The position numbers and the translations under genes were made by a program. DNA of 64,000 nucleotides from Colwellia sp. Lineage in GTDB: Bacteria; Pseudomonadota; Gammaproteobacteria; Enterobacterales; Alteromonadaceae. The stretch's first letter is position 1. Each line of letters begins with the position of its first letter. Below, piece by piece: positions 16,945 to 26,754 of this stretch. The DNA lies in contig NZ_JABSPA010000002.1 of the NCBI RefSeq assembly GCF_013214175.1, forward strand, positions 434,001 to 498,000. The letters are read 5' to 3'. The notes beneath the pieces are model-generated. The model made no database searches. It was not told the DNA's origin and was given only the letters and a program-made list of their open reading frames with translations.

Positions 16945-18420
16945 ATGGAATGGTTGTCTGTGCTGCCTCCTTTGGTGGCAATTATTATTGTTATTTGGAA
17001 AAAAGAAGTCATTCTTGCCTTGTTGTCTGCCGTGTTCACCGCAGAGTTGTTATTAGCCTCCCAAAATCATAGCAATGCAATATTTTATGCTTTCATTGGT
17101 TTTATTGAACGCATCATTAGTGTCGTTAGCTCAGGCGGTAATGCCCGTATATTGATTTTCAGCTTACTTATTGGCGCTTTATTAGCTTATATCCGAGACT
17201 CAGGAGGTGTTACCGCCACCGTGGAGAAATTAGTAAGTAAAGGTATTGCCAAGAGTAAAAGGCAAGTGGGCGGTTTAACCATGTTCACTGGCATGGTAAT
17301 TTTTATTGAATCCAACCTGAGTGTACTAACCGCGGGTATTTTATCGCGCGACTTATTTGATAAATTTAAAATGAGCCGAGCGCGTTTAGCTTATATTATT
17401 GATAGTACTAGTGCTCCGGTATGCATCTTAGTACTGCTTAACGGTTGGGGCGCCTATGTGCTAGCGCTATTGAATAACTATGATTTAGGGGAATCGTCAG
17501 TCTCTATTTTATGGGGCTCAGTTGCTTTTAATTTCTATGCCATTATCGCTTTGCTTATGGTGGTTTATACGGTTGTCACCGATAGAGTACATGGTCCGCT
17601 TAAAGCGACAGAGTTAGCACTTAACGCAGACAACTCACCTAGCCAGCAAGAACAAGCAATAGCATCACCAGCAACAGTTAACCAAACAAACGCTAACCGA
17701 GAAGCGGTTATCCAGGGAACTTTAACAAAAGATATTTTAGCAGAAAGCATGGTACCGGCTACTAAAGCCCGCTTTATGTTAGTGCCGCTAATGAGCATGA
17801 TCTTGGGTATGTTCTTCTTTATGTATTGGAGTGGTAATGGTGATATCACCCAAGGTAGCGGCAGTAAATCCGTACTTTATGCTACTTGTTTAGCGCTGGC
17901 AGTTAGTTACTTTTTATTACGTTTTTATAAACGCTTTGAGCATAAAGAGCTAGTTGATATAGGTTTTAAAGGCATTGCAGAACTATTGCCATTAGTAACA
18001 ATAGTACTGATGTCTTTAACCCTTGGCGCAAGCTTAAAAGAGCTAGGAACGGGTTTCTTTATTGCCGGTATAGTTGGTGAACACTTACCTTTAGTTTTAG
18101 TGGTGCCAATGTTGTTTTTAGCCGGCGCGGTTATTTCATTTAGTACAGGTACTTCGTGGGGGACTTTTGCCATATTAATCCCTATTGGTGTACCACTCAT
18201 TCAAGCACTCGGTTTACCGCCATCATTGGTTATTGCTGCGATTTTAGGTGGCGGCATCTTTGGTGATCATTGTTCTCCCATTTCGGATACTACGGCTGTT
18301 TCGGCTATCGCTTCAGGCTGTGATTTACTTGAACATGTTAAAACTCAAATGCCTTACGCACTATTTGGTGGTGCGGTAACTTTAGTGGCTTATATCATTG
18401 CCAGCATTGTTATGATTTAG
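16945..18420 (+). CDS. NhaC-family Na+/H+ antiporter
   Basis: A 491-residue inner-membrane protein with about 11-12 hydrophobic segments. Family features include GGVTATVEKL, FIESNLSVLTAGILSRDLFDKFKMSR, IDSTSAPVC and, near the C-terminus, GGGIFGDHCSPISDTT, which is characteristic of NhaC/NhaE-like antiporters that exchange cytoplasmic Na+ for external H+. This suits a marine cell with a sodium cycle. A hydrophilic loop around residues 220-260 (rich in Ala, Gln, Asn) is cytoplasmic in prediction. The AAGG ribosome site is 8 bp before the ATG. It is transcribed alone. Some members carry amino acids or other organic ions, so substrate is a family inference. Confidence 0.87.
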   Translation: MEWLSVLPPLVAIIIVIWKKEVILALLSAVFTAELLLASQNHSNAIFYAFIGFIERIISVVSSGGNARILIFSLLIGALLAYIRDSGGVTATVEKLVSKGIAKSKRQVGGLTMFTGMVIFIESNLSVLTAGILSRDLFDKFKMSRARLAYIIDSTSAPVCILVLLNGWGAYVLALLNNYDLGESSVSILWGSVAFNFYAIIALLMVVYTVVTDRVHGPLKATELALNADNSPSQQEQAIASPATVNQTNANREAVIQGTLTKDILAESMVPATKARFMLVPLMSMILGMFFFMYWSGNGDITQGSGSKSVLYATCLALAVSYFLLRFYKRFEHKELVDIGFKGIAELLPLVTIVLMSLTLGASLKELGTGFFIAGIVGEHLPLVLVVPMLFLAGAVISFSTGTSWGTFAILIPIGVPLIQALGLPPSLVIAAILGGGIFGDHCSPISDTTAVSAIASGCDLLEHVKTQMPYALFGGAVTLVAYIIASIVMI

Positions 18421-18433
18421 CTGAATCCTTTGA

Positions 18434-18581
18434 ACAGCGTTTGTTGGGAATTTATACGGCGTTATCGCCTTTTTATGTGACGCTACATGGATGTAGCCTA
18501 ATAGACAATACAGGAGCATATTGTCCTGATTAACCACATTACAAAGGCTCTGCCTTGTATACATACCCAACAATTCGCTGT
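18434..18581. repeat. MITE-like palindromic element with ~24-bp terminal inverted repeats
   Basis: The left end (18434-18457) and right end (18557-18581) are imperfect reverse complements: ACAGCG, then TTGTTGGG, then TATAC in the same order, with one gap and a few mismatches. Inside are two further hairpins: GCTACA/TGTAGC and GACAATA/TATTGTC around a CAGGAG loop. There is no coding capacity. It lies 14 bp after the antiporter stop and could be a non-autonomous mobile or RNA-structured repeat. Confidence 0.65.
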
Positions 18582-18668
18582 AAAAAACCATCTCGAAAGA
18601 TCAACACCCCTAGCATTAATTAAAAATAAAAAACCTTATTTATTTTTAACTCGTTTCATCTGATTTCT

Positions 18669-18682
18669 TTGATCAAGATCAA
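18669..18682. promoter_or_regulatory. FNR-type binding site upstream of the 41-codon gene
   Basis: TTGATCAAGATCAA matches TTGAT-N4-ATCAA exactly. A TATAAT hexamer lies at 18694-18699 and a weaker CAATAT at 18703-18708, the latter at the class II spacing. The only gene in range is the small ORF starting at 18766. Confidence 0.75.
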
Positions 18683-18765
18683 GTTTTTCTGTCTATAATT
18701 AACAATATCGGATAAAATGCGCGCCTTATTTTTAGTTGATGACTTGTTGTACAGGATACTAGACC

Positions 18766-18891
18766 ATGACACACCACGAAGAAGACTTTAAAGATACTAC
18801 CTCAACCGTAAATGTATTAATGATTATTGTAGCAATGGTTGCCATGCCTTTATTACCAATGCTTATGGGTTGGTTTACTCTGTTGCGTTAA
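18766..18891 (+). CDS. Putative 41-residue single-pass membrane protein, FNR-linked
   Basis: ATG at 18766 to TAA at 18889-18891, 41 codons. The N-terminus is polar and acidic (MTHHEEDFKDTT). It is followed by a ~24-residue hydrophobic helix with four Met and several Pro (VLMIIVAMVAMPLLPMLMGW) and ends with an arginine. The upstream ACAGGATA may serve as ribosome site. A perfect FNR box lies about 90 bp upstream. The size and topology resemble accessory subunits of respiratory complexes (such as CydX, CcoS or NapE-type small proteins), but no sequence identity to these was recognised. Coding status rests on composition, topology and context. Confidence 0.6.
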   Translation: MTHHEEDFKDTTSTVNVLMIIVAMVAMPLLPMLMGWFTLLR

Positions 18892-19201
18892 GCAACAATC
18901 AGTTTTACTGTAGGGGCGCATTAGCTCCTTGCAGTAATGATGATTAACTTCACTAATTTTACTTTTATTACACTAATCTCTCTAAAATTAGCCGGTAGTT
19001 TTACCCCAATAAACTGCTGCGCGATAAAACAAATAGCAACAAGATATACCTCAAAAGAATAGTTAACCTGTAGCTAGTTCTGCATTTAAGCTTTTTTAGC
19101 CACTAATTCATCGTTTATCTCTAATCCATGCCACGCTTTTTTGTTAAAGTGTCGACGAATTTCTGTCTTTCAACCTTAAACCAAAACTGAAGGTAAATTT
19201 A
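18892..19201. other. Intergenic region before the LysE-type gene
   Basis: 310 bp without a gene. An imperfect hairpin (about 18903-18936, TTACTGTAGG against TTGCAGTAA) may end the small-protein transcript. Nothing else was seen. Confidence 0.35.
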
Positions 19202-19819
19202 ATGCCAGATTTAGCTGTGCTTGCGGTCTTTATTCCAACATTCTTTTTTGTCTCAATAACACCCGGTATGTGCATGACGTTGGCTATGACGCTAGGCATG
19301 AGTATTGGTGTTCGTCGTACCATGTGGATGATGATTGGTGAACTCATTGGTGTCGCTATTGTTGCCATAGCCGCCGTACTTGGCGTTGCCAGTATTATGC
19401 TCAATTACCCTGATGTATTTGAAGTATTAAAATGGCTTGGTGGTGCTTATTTAGCCTATATCGGCATTAATATGTGGCGGGCAAAAGGTAAAATGTCAGT
19501 GGGCGAAAATGAACTAAGCGATGTCAGTCGCCAGTCTTTATTCTCACAAGGCTTAGTTACCGCTATTGCCAACCCTAAAGGTTGGGCCTTTATGATCTCT
19601 CTGCTGCCGCCTTTCATTAGTGTTGAGCGTGATGTAGCACCGCAACTTATGGTGTTGTTAAGCGTTATCATGGTTACAGAGTTTACTAGCATGATGGCCT
19701 ATGCCACTGGTGGTAAAAGCTTGCGCATATTCTTAAGTAGTGGTGACAACATTAAATGGCTGAATCGTATTGCTGGTAGTTTGATGATTGGCGTCGGTAT
19801 TTGGTTAGCACTTAGCTAG
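19202..19819 (+). CDS. LysE/RhtB family amino-acid exporter
   Basis: A 205-residue inner-membrane protein with about six hydrophobic segments. The N-terminal FFFVSITPGMCMTLAMTLGMSIGVRRTMW and the later ANPKGWAFMISLLPPF are hallmark regions of the LysE/RhtB superfamily, which exports amino acids or homoserine lactones in exchange for protons. Length matches the family. GAAGGT lies 9 bp before the ATG. oxyR follows 68 bp downstream on the same strand and may be partly co-transcribed. The actual substrate is not predictable. Confidence 0.88.
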   Translation: MPDLAVLAVFIPTFFFVSITPGMCMTLAMTLGMSIGVRRTMWMMIGELIGVAIVAIAAVLGVASIMLNYPDVFEVLKWLGGAYLAYIGINMWRAKGKMSVGENELSDVSRQSLFSQGLVTAIANPKGWAFMISLLPPFISVERDVAPQLMVLLSVIMVTEFTSMMAYATGGKSLRIFLSSGDNIKWLNRIAGSLMIGVGIWLALS

Positions 19820-19887
19820 CTTTCATTGCATGAAGCTATTACCATAGCCTATCACTACGTTTTCTTATTAATTGATAGGCTCTAACT

Positions 19888-20787
19888 ATGATTAAGTTGC
19901 GCGATTTAGAATATTTAACTGCCATAGATCAGCACAAACACTTTGGTAAAGCGGCGCAAGCTTGCTTTGTCAGTCAGCCGACCTTAAGTGGTCAGCTAAT
20001 GAAGCTAGAGCAACAATTAGGCTTGCAGTTGGTCGAACGTCATCGCCGTAATGTTATGTTAACGCCGGCAGGTGAGCAGCTAGTAAAAGAAGCAAGGAAA
20101 GTTTTGCAAGCTGCCGGTGAATTTGAGTCATGTGCCAAAGCCTTGCTGGATCCTTTTGCTGGCGATTTACACCTAGGTTTAATCCCTACATTAGCGCCGT
20201 ATTTATTGCCACATATTATGGCTGACTTAAATACCACCTTGCCTAATATCAATTTCTTCTTACATGAAAATCAAACTAAGGTGTTATTGCAGCAATTAGA
20301 TGAGGGTAAATTAGATGTATTAATTTTGCCTTATCTCGCAGAAATGGAAAAATTTGAATCATACCAATTGTTTGATGAGCCACTCATGTTGGCAACTCCA
20401 AAAAATCATCCTTTGGCCACTAAAAAATCACTATCACTGGCTGACTTACATGGTGAAAAAATTCTTACTTTAGCTGATGGTCATTGTCTTAAAGATCAAG
20501 CCATGGGTTATTGTTTTGCTGCAGGCGCTAAAGAAGATAATAGCTTTCAAGCGACAAGTTTAGAGACATTACGCCATATGGTGGCCAGTGGCATGGGCAT
20601 CACTTTATTACCCGCGCTGGCAGCGCAAGGAAACTTAGCCAGCGACACTCTTCACTATGGTAAATTTCAAGCACCCGTGCCGATACGCGGAATCTCCTTG
20701 GTTATTAGACCAAACTACTCGCGCATGCAGTGTGTTAGAGCCATAGTGGCCAGTGTTCGAAAGTCTCTTAGCGATATCATTGATTAG
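19888..20787 (+). CDS. oxyR: Hydrogen-peroxide sensor OxyR
   Basis: A 299-residue LysR-type regulator with an N-terminal winged helix (LTAIDQHKHFGKAAQACFVSQPTLSGQ). The redox cysteines are present at residues 200 and 209 in CLKDQAMGYC, matching Cys199 and Cys208 of E. coli OxyR, whose disulfide switches the protein to an activator. The following genes ahpC and ahpF are classical targets and a likely OxyR site lies between. A perfect 10-bp hairpin (20809-20831) lies just after the stop. Confidence 0.95.
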   Translation: MIKLRDLEYLTAIDQHKHFGKAAQACFVSQPTLSGQLMKLEQQLGLQLVERHRRNVMLTPAGEQLVKEARKVLQAAGEFESCAKALLDPFAGDLHLGLIPTLAPYLLPHIMADLNTTLPNINFFLHENQTKVLLQQLDEGKLDVLILPYLAEMEKFESYQLFDEPLMLATPKNHPLATKKSLSLADLHGEKILTLADGHCLKDQAMGYCFAAGAKEDNSFQATSLETLRHMVASGMGITLLPALAAQGNLASDTLHYGKFQAPVPIRGISLVIRPNYSRMQCVRAIVASVRKSLSDIID

Positions 20788-20808
20788 ATCTGCTGCTCTT
20801 ACCTCTGG

Positions 20809-20831
20809 AGAAAACTAACTATTAGTTTTCT
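20809..20831 (+). terminator. Hairpin after oxyR, possible weak terminator
   Basis: AGAAAACTAA pairs perfectly with TTAGTTTTCT around a 3-base loop. No strong T-run follows, so termination efficiency is uncertain. Confidence 0.45.
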
Positions 20832-20854
20832 AGTAATTCTCTAACCTATACTTT

Positions 20855-20881
20855 GATAGGTTTTAGCTATCATATTAATAA
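20855..20881. promoter_or_regulatory. Probable OxyR operator upstream of ahpC
   Basis: GATAG-N7-CTATC (20855-20871) is a perfect dyad and fits the OxyR pattern ATAG-N7-CTAT. A further N7 leads to ATAA (20878-20881), a partial third element; the fourth is poor. It lies about 140 bp before the ahpC start. Confidence 0.65.
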
Positions 20882-21009
20882 TTACTATCGATTATACTAA
20901 TCTAATCCTGATCGCTATTATTATCCCATCTTAAACGAAGCGGTTAACTCTACATCGAGGAAGCGCTTCAAAAAGTTACTTAATCTACTTAACTAAATGG
21001 GAGTTCATT

Positions 21010-21579
21010 ATGAACCAATCAATTATCAATACTAAATTATTACCTTTTAACGCTACTGCTTTTCACAACGGTGAGTTTGTTGAATTAAGCGAAAAAGATG
21101 TTGCCGATAAATGGTCAATATTCTTCTTCTACCCAGCTGACTTCACTTTTGTTTGCCCGACTGAATTAGGCGACATGGCAGACCACTACACAGAATTACA
21201 AAAAATGGGTGTTGAAGTTTACTCAGTATCAACTGATACCCACTTTACGCATAAAGCATGGCACGATACTTCAGATACTATTAAGAAAATTTCTTACCCG
21301 ATGATTGGTGACCCAACTGGTGCAATCACGCGTAATTTCGGTGTCATGATTGAAGAAGAAGGTTTAGCACTTCGTGGTACTTTTGTGATTAACCCTGAAG
21401 GCGAAATCAAAATCGCTGAAGTTCATGACCTAGGTATAGGCCGAAGCGCTGCAGAATTACTTCGTAAAGTTAAAGCTGCACAATATGTAGCAGAGCATGA
21501 CGGTGAAGTATGTCCAGCAGCATGGCAGCCAGGTGCAGATACTTTAGCGCCATCTCTAGACTTAGTAGGTAAAATCTAA
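21010..21579 (+). CDS. ahpC: Alkyl hydroperoxide reductase subunit C (peroxiredoxin)
   Basis: A 189-residue typical 2-Cys peroxiredoxin that reduces H2O2 and organic hydroperoxides. The peroxidatic cysteine is Cys49 in FTFVCPTELGD and the resolving cysteine is Cys168 in GEVCPAAW. GGATGDPTGAITRNFGV-type active-site arginine region is present as IGDPTGAITRNFG. Length equals E. coli AhpC to within a few residues. GGGAG lies 7 bp before the ATG. The electron donor AhpF is encoded 241 bp downstream. Expression is probably under OxyR through the site at about 20855. Confidence 0.97.
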   Translation: MNQSIINTKLLPFNATAFHNGEFVELSEKDVADKWSIFFFYPADFTFVCPTELGDMADHYTELQKMGVEVYSVSTDTHFTHKAWHDTSDTIKKISYPMIGDPTGAITRNFGVMIEEEGLALRGTFVINPEGEIKIAEVHDLGIGRSAAELLRKVKAAQYVAEHDGEVCPAAWQPGADTLAPSLDLVGKI

Positions 21580-21715
21580 AGTTTGATTAGTTAAGTTTTC
21601 CTTAGGTTTATTTAATTACCACCTACTTTTTGTTGCTCGGAAATTTCTTAGAAAGCCTATGCTCATTCCTCGCGCCTCAAGTAGGAGGCATTTAATTTAA
21701 ACCTAAAATCAAACT

Positions 21716-21756
21716 TAGGATCACAGCAGTGAATTAACAATCTTGCTGCGATCCTT
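21716..21756 (+). terminator. Hairpin between ahpC and ahpF (terminator or attenuator)
   Basis: GGATCACAGCA pairs with TGCTGCGATCC (one mismatch), followed by TTTT. It probably limits read-through so that ahpC mRNA exceeds ahpF mRNA. Confidence 0.7.
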
Positions 21757-21820
21757 TTAACTAAAGTTCCTTTTCCTTATCACTTTCCCTATTTCTCCTT
21801 GAATATCTATAGAGGTCATT

Positions 21821-23404
21821 ATGTTAGACACAAATTTACAAACACAATTAAAAAGTTATTTAGAAAATTTAAAAACACCAGTCGAGCTGGTCACCTTTAC
21901 TGATGAAAGTCCTAAGGCAAAAGAACTTAGCCAATTAGTAAACCAAATTGCTGAGTTATCTTCACTCGTTACTGCTATTGATGGTAACCTTTCCTCTAGT
22001 CAAATTGAGCAAGTTACCAATGAACGTGTGCCTTCTATGTTGGTACGCTCTGTTGAAACAGGCAGTGAAATGCGTTTTGCCGGTTTACCAATGGGGCATG
22101 AATTTACCTCACTAGTGATGGCGTTATTGCATAGCGGCTCACACCCATTAAAACTATCAGTTGAGCAAATTGAACAAGTACGTAACCTTGATGGCGAATT
22201 CGAGTTTGAGACCTATATCTCACTAAGCTGTCAAAACTGTCCCGATGTAGTGCAAGCACTTAATATGATGGCGGCAATCAATCCACAAATAAAACATACC
22301 ATGATCGATGGCTCATTATTTCAAACCGAAGTATTTGATCGCGACATCATGTCAGTACCAACTGTTTATTTAAATGGTGAGTCGTTTGGTCAAGGTCGAA
22401 TGTCGTTAACCGATATTTTAAATAAAGTTGATAAAAATGCCGGTGCTCATCAAGCCAAAGCGCTAGAAAATAAAGATGCCTATGACTTCTTAGTCGTTGG
22501 TGGCGGTCCGGCAGGCGCAGCCGCAGCAATTTATGCAGCACGAAAAGGCATTACTACCGGCTTAGTAGCGGACCAATTTGGTGGACAGGTCAGTGATACC
22601 ATGGCGATTGAAAACTTTATTTCGGTAAAAGCCACCCAAGGACCAAAGCTGGTTGCTAGCTTAGAAGAGCATGTTCGTGATTATGATGTTGATATCATGA
22701 ACAGTAACAAAGCCAGCCAAGTAAAACGTAATGAAGAAACCGGTTTAATTGAAGTCAGCCTAGAAAATGGTGCGGTACTTAAGAGTAAAGCGGTTGTTTT
22801 GGCAACAGGTGCACGCTGGCGTGAAATGAACGTACCGGGTGAACATGAATATCGCGGAAAAGGCGTTGCTTATTGTCCTCATTGTGACGGGCCATTATTT
22901 AAAGGTAAAGCCGTAGCGGTTATCGGTGGTGGTAATTCAGGTATTGAAGCGGCCATTGATTTAGCCGGATTAGTTGAGCATGTCACGGTATTAGAATTTG
23001 CTGACACTTTACGTGCTGATGACGTGCTAGTAAGAAAAGCGAACTCATTGACCAATGTCACTATTATTACCAATGCACAAACTACACAAGTGAATGGCGA
23101 CGGTAAACGAGTAACTAGTTTGAGTTACACTGACCGCAGCACAGATGAAAGCCACGAGTTAACATTAGCTGGAATTTTTGTGCAAATAGGTTTGATGCCT
23201 AACACTGAGTTTTTACAAGGAGATATCGAGCTAACTAATCGCGGTGAAATTATCGCTGGTGCTCGTGGTGAAACTTCAATCGCCGGTGTCTTCGCTGCTG
23301 GTGATGTAACTGATAGTCCGTATAAGCAAATAATTATTGCTATGGGCAGTGGCGCCAATGCTGCGCTAGGTGCTTTTGATTACCTTATTCGCCAAGATGT
23401 TTAA
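21821..23404 (+). CDS. ahpF: Alkyl hydroperoxide reductase subunit F
   Basis: A 527-residue flavoprotein that moves electrons from NADH to AhpC. The N-terminal domain (about 1-200) is a double thioredoxin-like fold with the CxxC centre CQNCPDV near residue 130. The C-terminal part is thioredoxin-reductase-like: FAD-binding [17 protein letters not shown] (about 225), redox CPHCDGP (about 350), NAD-binding [17 protein letters not shown] and a final [10 protein letters not shown]. Size and order are standard. AGAGGT lies 7 bp upstream of the ATG. A terminator follows the gene. Confidence 0.97.
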   Translation: MLDTNLQTQLKSYLENLKTPVELVTFTDESPKAKELSQLVNQIAELSSLVTAIDGNLSSSQIEQVTNERVPSMLVRSVETGSEMRFAGLPMGHEFTSLVMALLHSGSHPLKLSVEQIEQVRNLDGEFEFETYISLSCQNCPDVVQALNMMAAINPQIKHTMIDGSLFQTEVFDRDIMSVPTVYLNGESFGQGRMSLTDILNKVDKNAGAHQAKALENKDAYDFLVVGGGPAGAAAAIYAARKGITTGLVADQFGGQVSDTMAIENFISVKATQGPKLVASLEEHVRDYDVDIMNSNKASQVKRNEETGLIEVSLENGAVLKSKAVVLATGARWREMNVPGEHEYRGKGVAYCPHCDGPLFKGKAVAVIGGGNSGIEAAIDLAGLVEHVTVLEFADTLRADDVLVRKANSLTNVTIITNAQTTQVNGDGKRVTSLSYTDRSTDESHELTLAGIFVQIGLMPNTEFLQGDIELTNRGEIIAGARGETSIAGVFAAGDVTDSPYKQIIIAMGSGANAALGAFDYLIRQDV

Positions 23405-23502
23405 TAAAGAATGATAGAGTTAAGCTATAAGTTACCAGTACTAGTTACTATCGATAAGATACTTTCATTTAGACACTAGCAATTAAATATTTTTGATTAA
23501 AT

Positions 23503-23537
23503 AAAGCCGTTTAGAATTAACTTCTAAGCGGCTTTTT
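23503..23537 (+). terminator. Intrinsic terminator after ahpF
   Basis: AAAGCCGTTTAGAA (23503-23516) pairs with TTCTAAGCGGCTTT (23522-23535) with one G-U wobble, followed by T residues. Confidence 0.88.
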
Positions 23538-23583
23538 AGTTATTTACTGAGTAACGAACTGAGTAACGATATGAGTGGCTAAG

Positions 23584-26442
23584 TTATTTGAAGTTATTGT
23601 ATTTAGCGAGCACAGTTTTACTTACTTCAAGTAAGCAAGCCGTCAGTTGCTCAATATTGATAGGTTTGGCAAGATGTTTAGTAAAACCCACTGCCAGCGC
23701 TTTGTCTTTACTGCGAGTATCAACATCAGCCGTTAAAGCAAATATCGGTAAATCTGCATACTCTGGCATTGCCCTTATTTTTTCTGTGGCTTGATAACCA
23801 TCTAATACTGGCATCTGACAATCCATTAAAATCACATCTACCGGCTCAGTTTTTAAGTAATCGATAGCCAATTGGCCATTTTCGACAATCACAGCATCAA
23901 TGCCCAGCTTAGCCAGTATTATCTTGATCAGCTTTTGGTTAATACGATTATCTTCAGCAACCAATACTTTTAGGGCAGTGAGTTCATCATGGTCGCTAGC
24001 CACCTTGGTTACTAGTGCGGCATTATTTAGCGGACTTTGTTCATTTTCTCGAACTAATTGTTCAAATGTATCATGGCTGTATTCTTCTGCTTTTGGGTTC
24101 GTACTTGTTAGTGGCAGCCAGCAAGTAAAAATAAAGCTAGTACCAGCACCTAGTTTACTTTCTACTGAGATATCTCCGGCCATTAAATGGCTAAGTTCTT
24201 TGGCAATAGTTAAACCTAAGCCTGTGCCTCCAAAGTTACGAGAGGTTGAATCGTCCGCTTGGGTGAAGGGCTTAAATAATTTATCAATACGCTCCTCAGC
24301 GATGCCAATACCAGTATCTTTTACTTTTATCGACAAATGTACTTTATTATCGGCAACTTCAAGTACATCAGCTGTCAGGGATACACTACCACTCTGGGTG
24401 AATTTCATCGCATTACCACATAAATTCATTAATATTTGCTCTATGCGGGCTTGATCACCTAAAAAAGTAACGGCTGATGGAAGACTGTCTCTCAGCCGCC
24501 AAGTGAGTTTTTTATTATTCGCTTCCACTTCCAATGAGCTATAAATCCGTCTTAACAGTAAATGCATATCAAAGGCTTCATTAGTGAGATAGATCTTTTC
24601 TGATTCAATTTTTGAGATATCAAGAATGTTATTCACTATGTGAAGAAGTAAGCCTGAGGAGATATCGATGTGCTGCAAGTAGGACTTTATTTCCGCCATG
24701 TCGTTAGATACCTTGGCAAGTTGCGCGAAGCCAATTACTGAGTTCATTGGTGTTCTAATTTCATGACTCATATTGGCTAGAAACTGGCTTTTTGCTTTAT
24801 TGGCATAATTGGCTTCTTGCATCGCCTTTTGTAAAGATTTAGTACGCTGGTCAACTTCATTATTAAGTTGTAATTGCCTGTTATGCATTAATAAAAGTGA
24901 GGCAACTATTATGGTGGCAATAACAACGAGTAATAAGTAAAACTGTAGGAATCCTTGATGCTTTTGTTGGCTTAAATAACTTTTCTTAGCAAATAAGTGG
25001 ATATACCAGGTTTGTCCAGCCACATTGAAAGAATGGCTAAAATGCTGGTTAATATCCTTTGAGTTGACATGACTGTTTTCGGTATTGGAGATAAACCATG
25101 CTTTTTTATTTTGTTCGTACAATTGGAAATGGAAGAGTTTTTGTTGTGAAGCACTGATCGCATTAGCAATAATTTTTTCTGCTAAAAATACGCCAGTGGC
25201 AAAACCAATTAATTGTTTCTTCGCGTTGTTTTTTGTTGGCATAGTTTGTTCAAAGACCGGAAAAAACAATAAAAATGCTGGTTCTTCTTTAGAAGATTGT
25301 ACCAACTGAATTATCGGGGTGGCTTGCGGTTGATAATTAACCATGGTGCTATCTAGGGACTTTTTTCGAGATGGATTGGAGTAAACATTAAAGCCAATTG
25401 CTTTACCGTTATCCATTTCAGGGCTGATAAGTCTTACATAAATCATGTCGTCATTTATGGCTAACGGCTTGCCTCTAATGGTGGTTTTTTTACCGTAGAG
25501 CTTTGTTAATTCACTTTCATGTTTTTCTTTATCTGCTTGCTTAATCAAGGGGTTCCATGACATGGCTTTAAGCGTGTTAGAGCTTCGTGTGAGGTTATGG
25601 ACAAACGTATGAAACTGTTCACGGTTAGCATTAGGGTTATGTTGAATAAATTCGGCTAATAAACTTAATTGCTGAATACTGCTACTTATTTGTCGGTAAA
25701 TACCATTTTCTATCACTTTTACTTCTTTAATTACCAACTCATCGGTATTGAAATTTGAGCTGCTAATAAAAAACTTGGTGAGCAAAATGATAATAATGAA
25801 TAAGGCGCTGACTGAAGATAAAATTATCCACCTAGCTTTACGTTGCTCAGTTTTTAAGTGGCGGAAGTTAAGCAAACTTAAGATAAAGGGCAGTGCAAGT
25901 AATACTCCCAATGAGTCACCTAGCCACCAGAAAATCAAATTTAATTGGAAATCTTCAACAGCGTATTGAGGATTAAATGCCGTGAGAGAGCTAACGCCTA
26001 TCGTTGCAGAAATTAGGTTAATTAGAATGCCAACAATGACAATGAAATAGATAGTGTTTTTATTCTGCCATTGACTGATGGGGTTACCAAGCCAGTTTCG
26101 AAGTAGTGCACTACCCGCCATGGCTTGTAGACCTGCGCCACAGGCTATAATAGAATTTTGTATAGAGGCAGTTGAAAACAACATTGTTGAGTCAAAATTA
26201 AGAGTAAATGAAAAGTTAAAAATATAGGATGCTAAAAAGACTGCCGGAAAAAATCGCCACCACCACAAATAGCAGCCGACCAGTGCTATTCCTGCAGGTA
26301 ACCAAATATAGATTATTTGACTTTGAAATGAAATGGATGATAAAAGGTAGCCACAAATAATATAACTAGCAAAGAGCGTAAGGTATAACGGCCAGATTTT
26401 TGCTAATAAATATGTGTCTTTTAATGAGCTGGCGTTGGTCAC
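23584..26442 (-). CDS. Hybrid sensor histidine kinase (MASE1-CHASE-HisKA-HATPase-REC)
   Basis: A 952-residue membrane kinase. Residues ~10-210 contain about eight hydrophobic helices with WLPAGIALVGCYLWWWRFFPAV, typical of a MASE1 sensor. A periplasmic CHASE-like domain (about 240-470, with MSWNPLI and VFEQTMPT) and another helix follow. The HisKA motif is NMSHEIRTPMNSVIGFAQ with His559, then HATPase N and G boxes (NLCGNAMKFT, DTGIGI, GTGLGL). The C-terminal receiver domain has the phospho-acceptor Asp874 in ILMDCQMPVLDGYQ. No dedicated output domain or partner regulator lies nearby, so the phosphate probably passes to a distant HPt or regulator. The signal is unknown. Confidence 0.92.
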   Translation of the reverse strand: MTNASSLKDTYLLAKIWPLYLTLFASYIICGYLLSSISFQSQIIYIWLPAGIALVGCYLWWWRFFPAVFLASYIFNFSFTLNFDSTMLFSTASIQNSIIACGAGLQAMAGSALLRNWLGNPISQWQNKNTIYFIVIVGILINLISATIGVSSLTAFNPQYAVEDFQLNLIFWWLGDSLGVLLALPFILSLLNFRHLKTEQRKARWIILSSVSALFIIIILLTKFFISSSNFNTDELVIKEVKVIENGIYRQISSSIQQLSLLAEFIQHNPNANREQFHTFVHNLTRSSNTLKAMSWNPLIKQADKEKHESELTKLYGKKTTIRGKPLAINDDMIYVRLISPEMDNGKAIGFNVYSNPSRKKSLDSTMVNYQPQATPIIQLVQSSKEEPAFLLFFPVFEQTMPTKNNAKKQLIGFATGVFLAEKIIANAISASQQKLFHFQLYEQNKKAWFISNTENSHVNSKDINQHFSHSFNVAGQTWYIHLFAKKSYLSQQKHQGFLQFYLLLVVIATIIVASLLLMHNRQLQLNNEVDQRTKSLQKAMQEANYANKAKSQFLANMSHEIRTPMNSVIGFAQLAKVSNDMAEIKSYLQHIDISSGLLLHIVNNILDISKIESEKIYLTNEAFDMHLLLRRIYSSLEVEANNKKLTWRLRDSLPSAVTFLGDQARIEQILMNLCGNAMKFTQSGSVSLTADVLEVADNKVHLSIKVKDTGIGIAEERIDKLFKPFTQADDSTSRNFGGTGLGLTIAKELSHLMAGDISVESKLGAGTSFIFTCWLPLTSTNPKAEEYSHDTFEQLVRENEQSPLNNAALVTKVASDHDELTALKVLVAEDNRINQKLIKIILAKLGIDAVIVENGQLAIDYLKTEPVDVILMDCQMPVLDGYQATEKIRAMPEYADLPIFALTADVDTRSKDKALAVGFTKHLAKPINIEQLTACLLEVSKTVLAKYNNFK

Positions 26443-26754
26443 AACACTCCTTTGATTTATATAACTTAGATCTTCAATTAACTATAAACTAAAAGTTAGT
26501 ATTTACAACTTAAGCAAAACTTTTGTTAAACGTGGTAAATATTACTTTTCTTCACTCATTTGTGTTTGGTTAGGTTATTGGTTTAGCTGATTTTTATATG
26601 GTTATTTTCGGATGATATTTTCTCTTGAAATCTTGCATTTAAGTCTCAACTTTCAACGTTTGTTAAAACTGGCTTTAGCGTAACTAAAGCTACACGATTA
26701 GTGGTGTGTAAATTGCTTGCAATATAACCGTCAATATATTGTGGAATTTATTAA
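26443..26754. other. Divergent intergenic region
   Basis: 312 bp between the hybrid kinase gene and the 247-residue hypothetical gene. It is AT-rich and presumably holds both promoters. A CTTTAG-N5-CTAAAG-like dyad lies near 26675-26692. No other structure was recognised. Confidence 0.35.

Noticed and set aside
23900..24454. 184-codon open frame opposite the hybrid kinase gene
   Set aside because: It lies antisense to the conserved HisKA/HATPase region and has no recognisable protein features.
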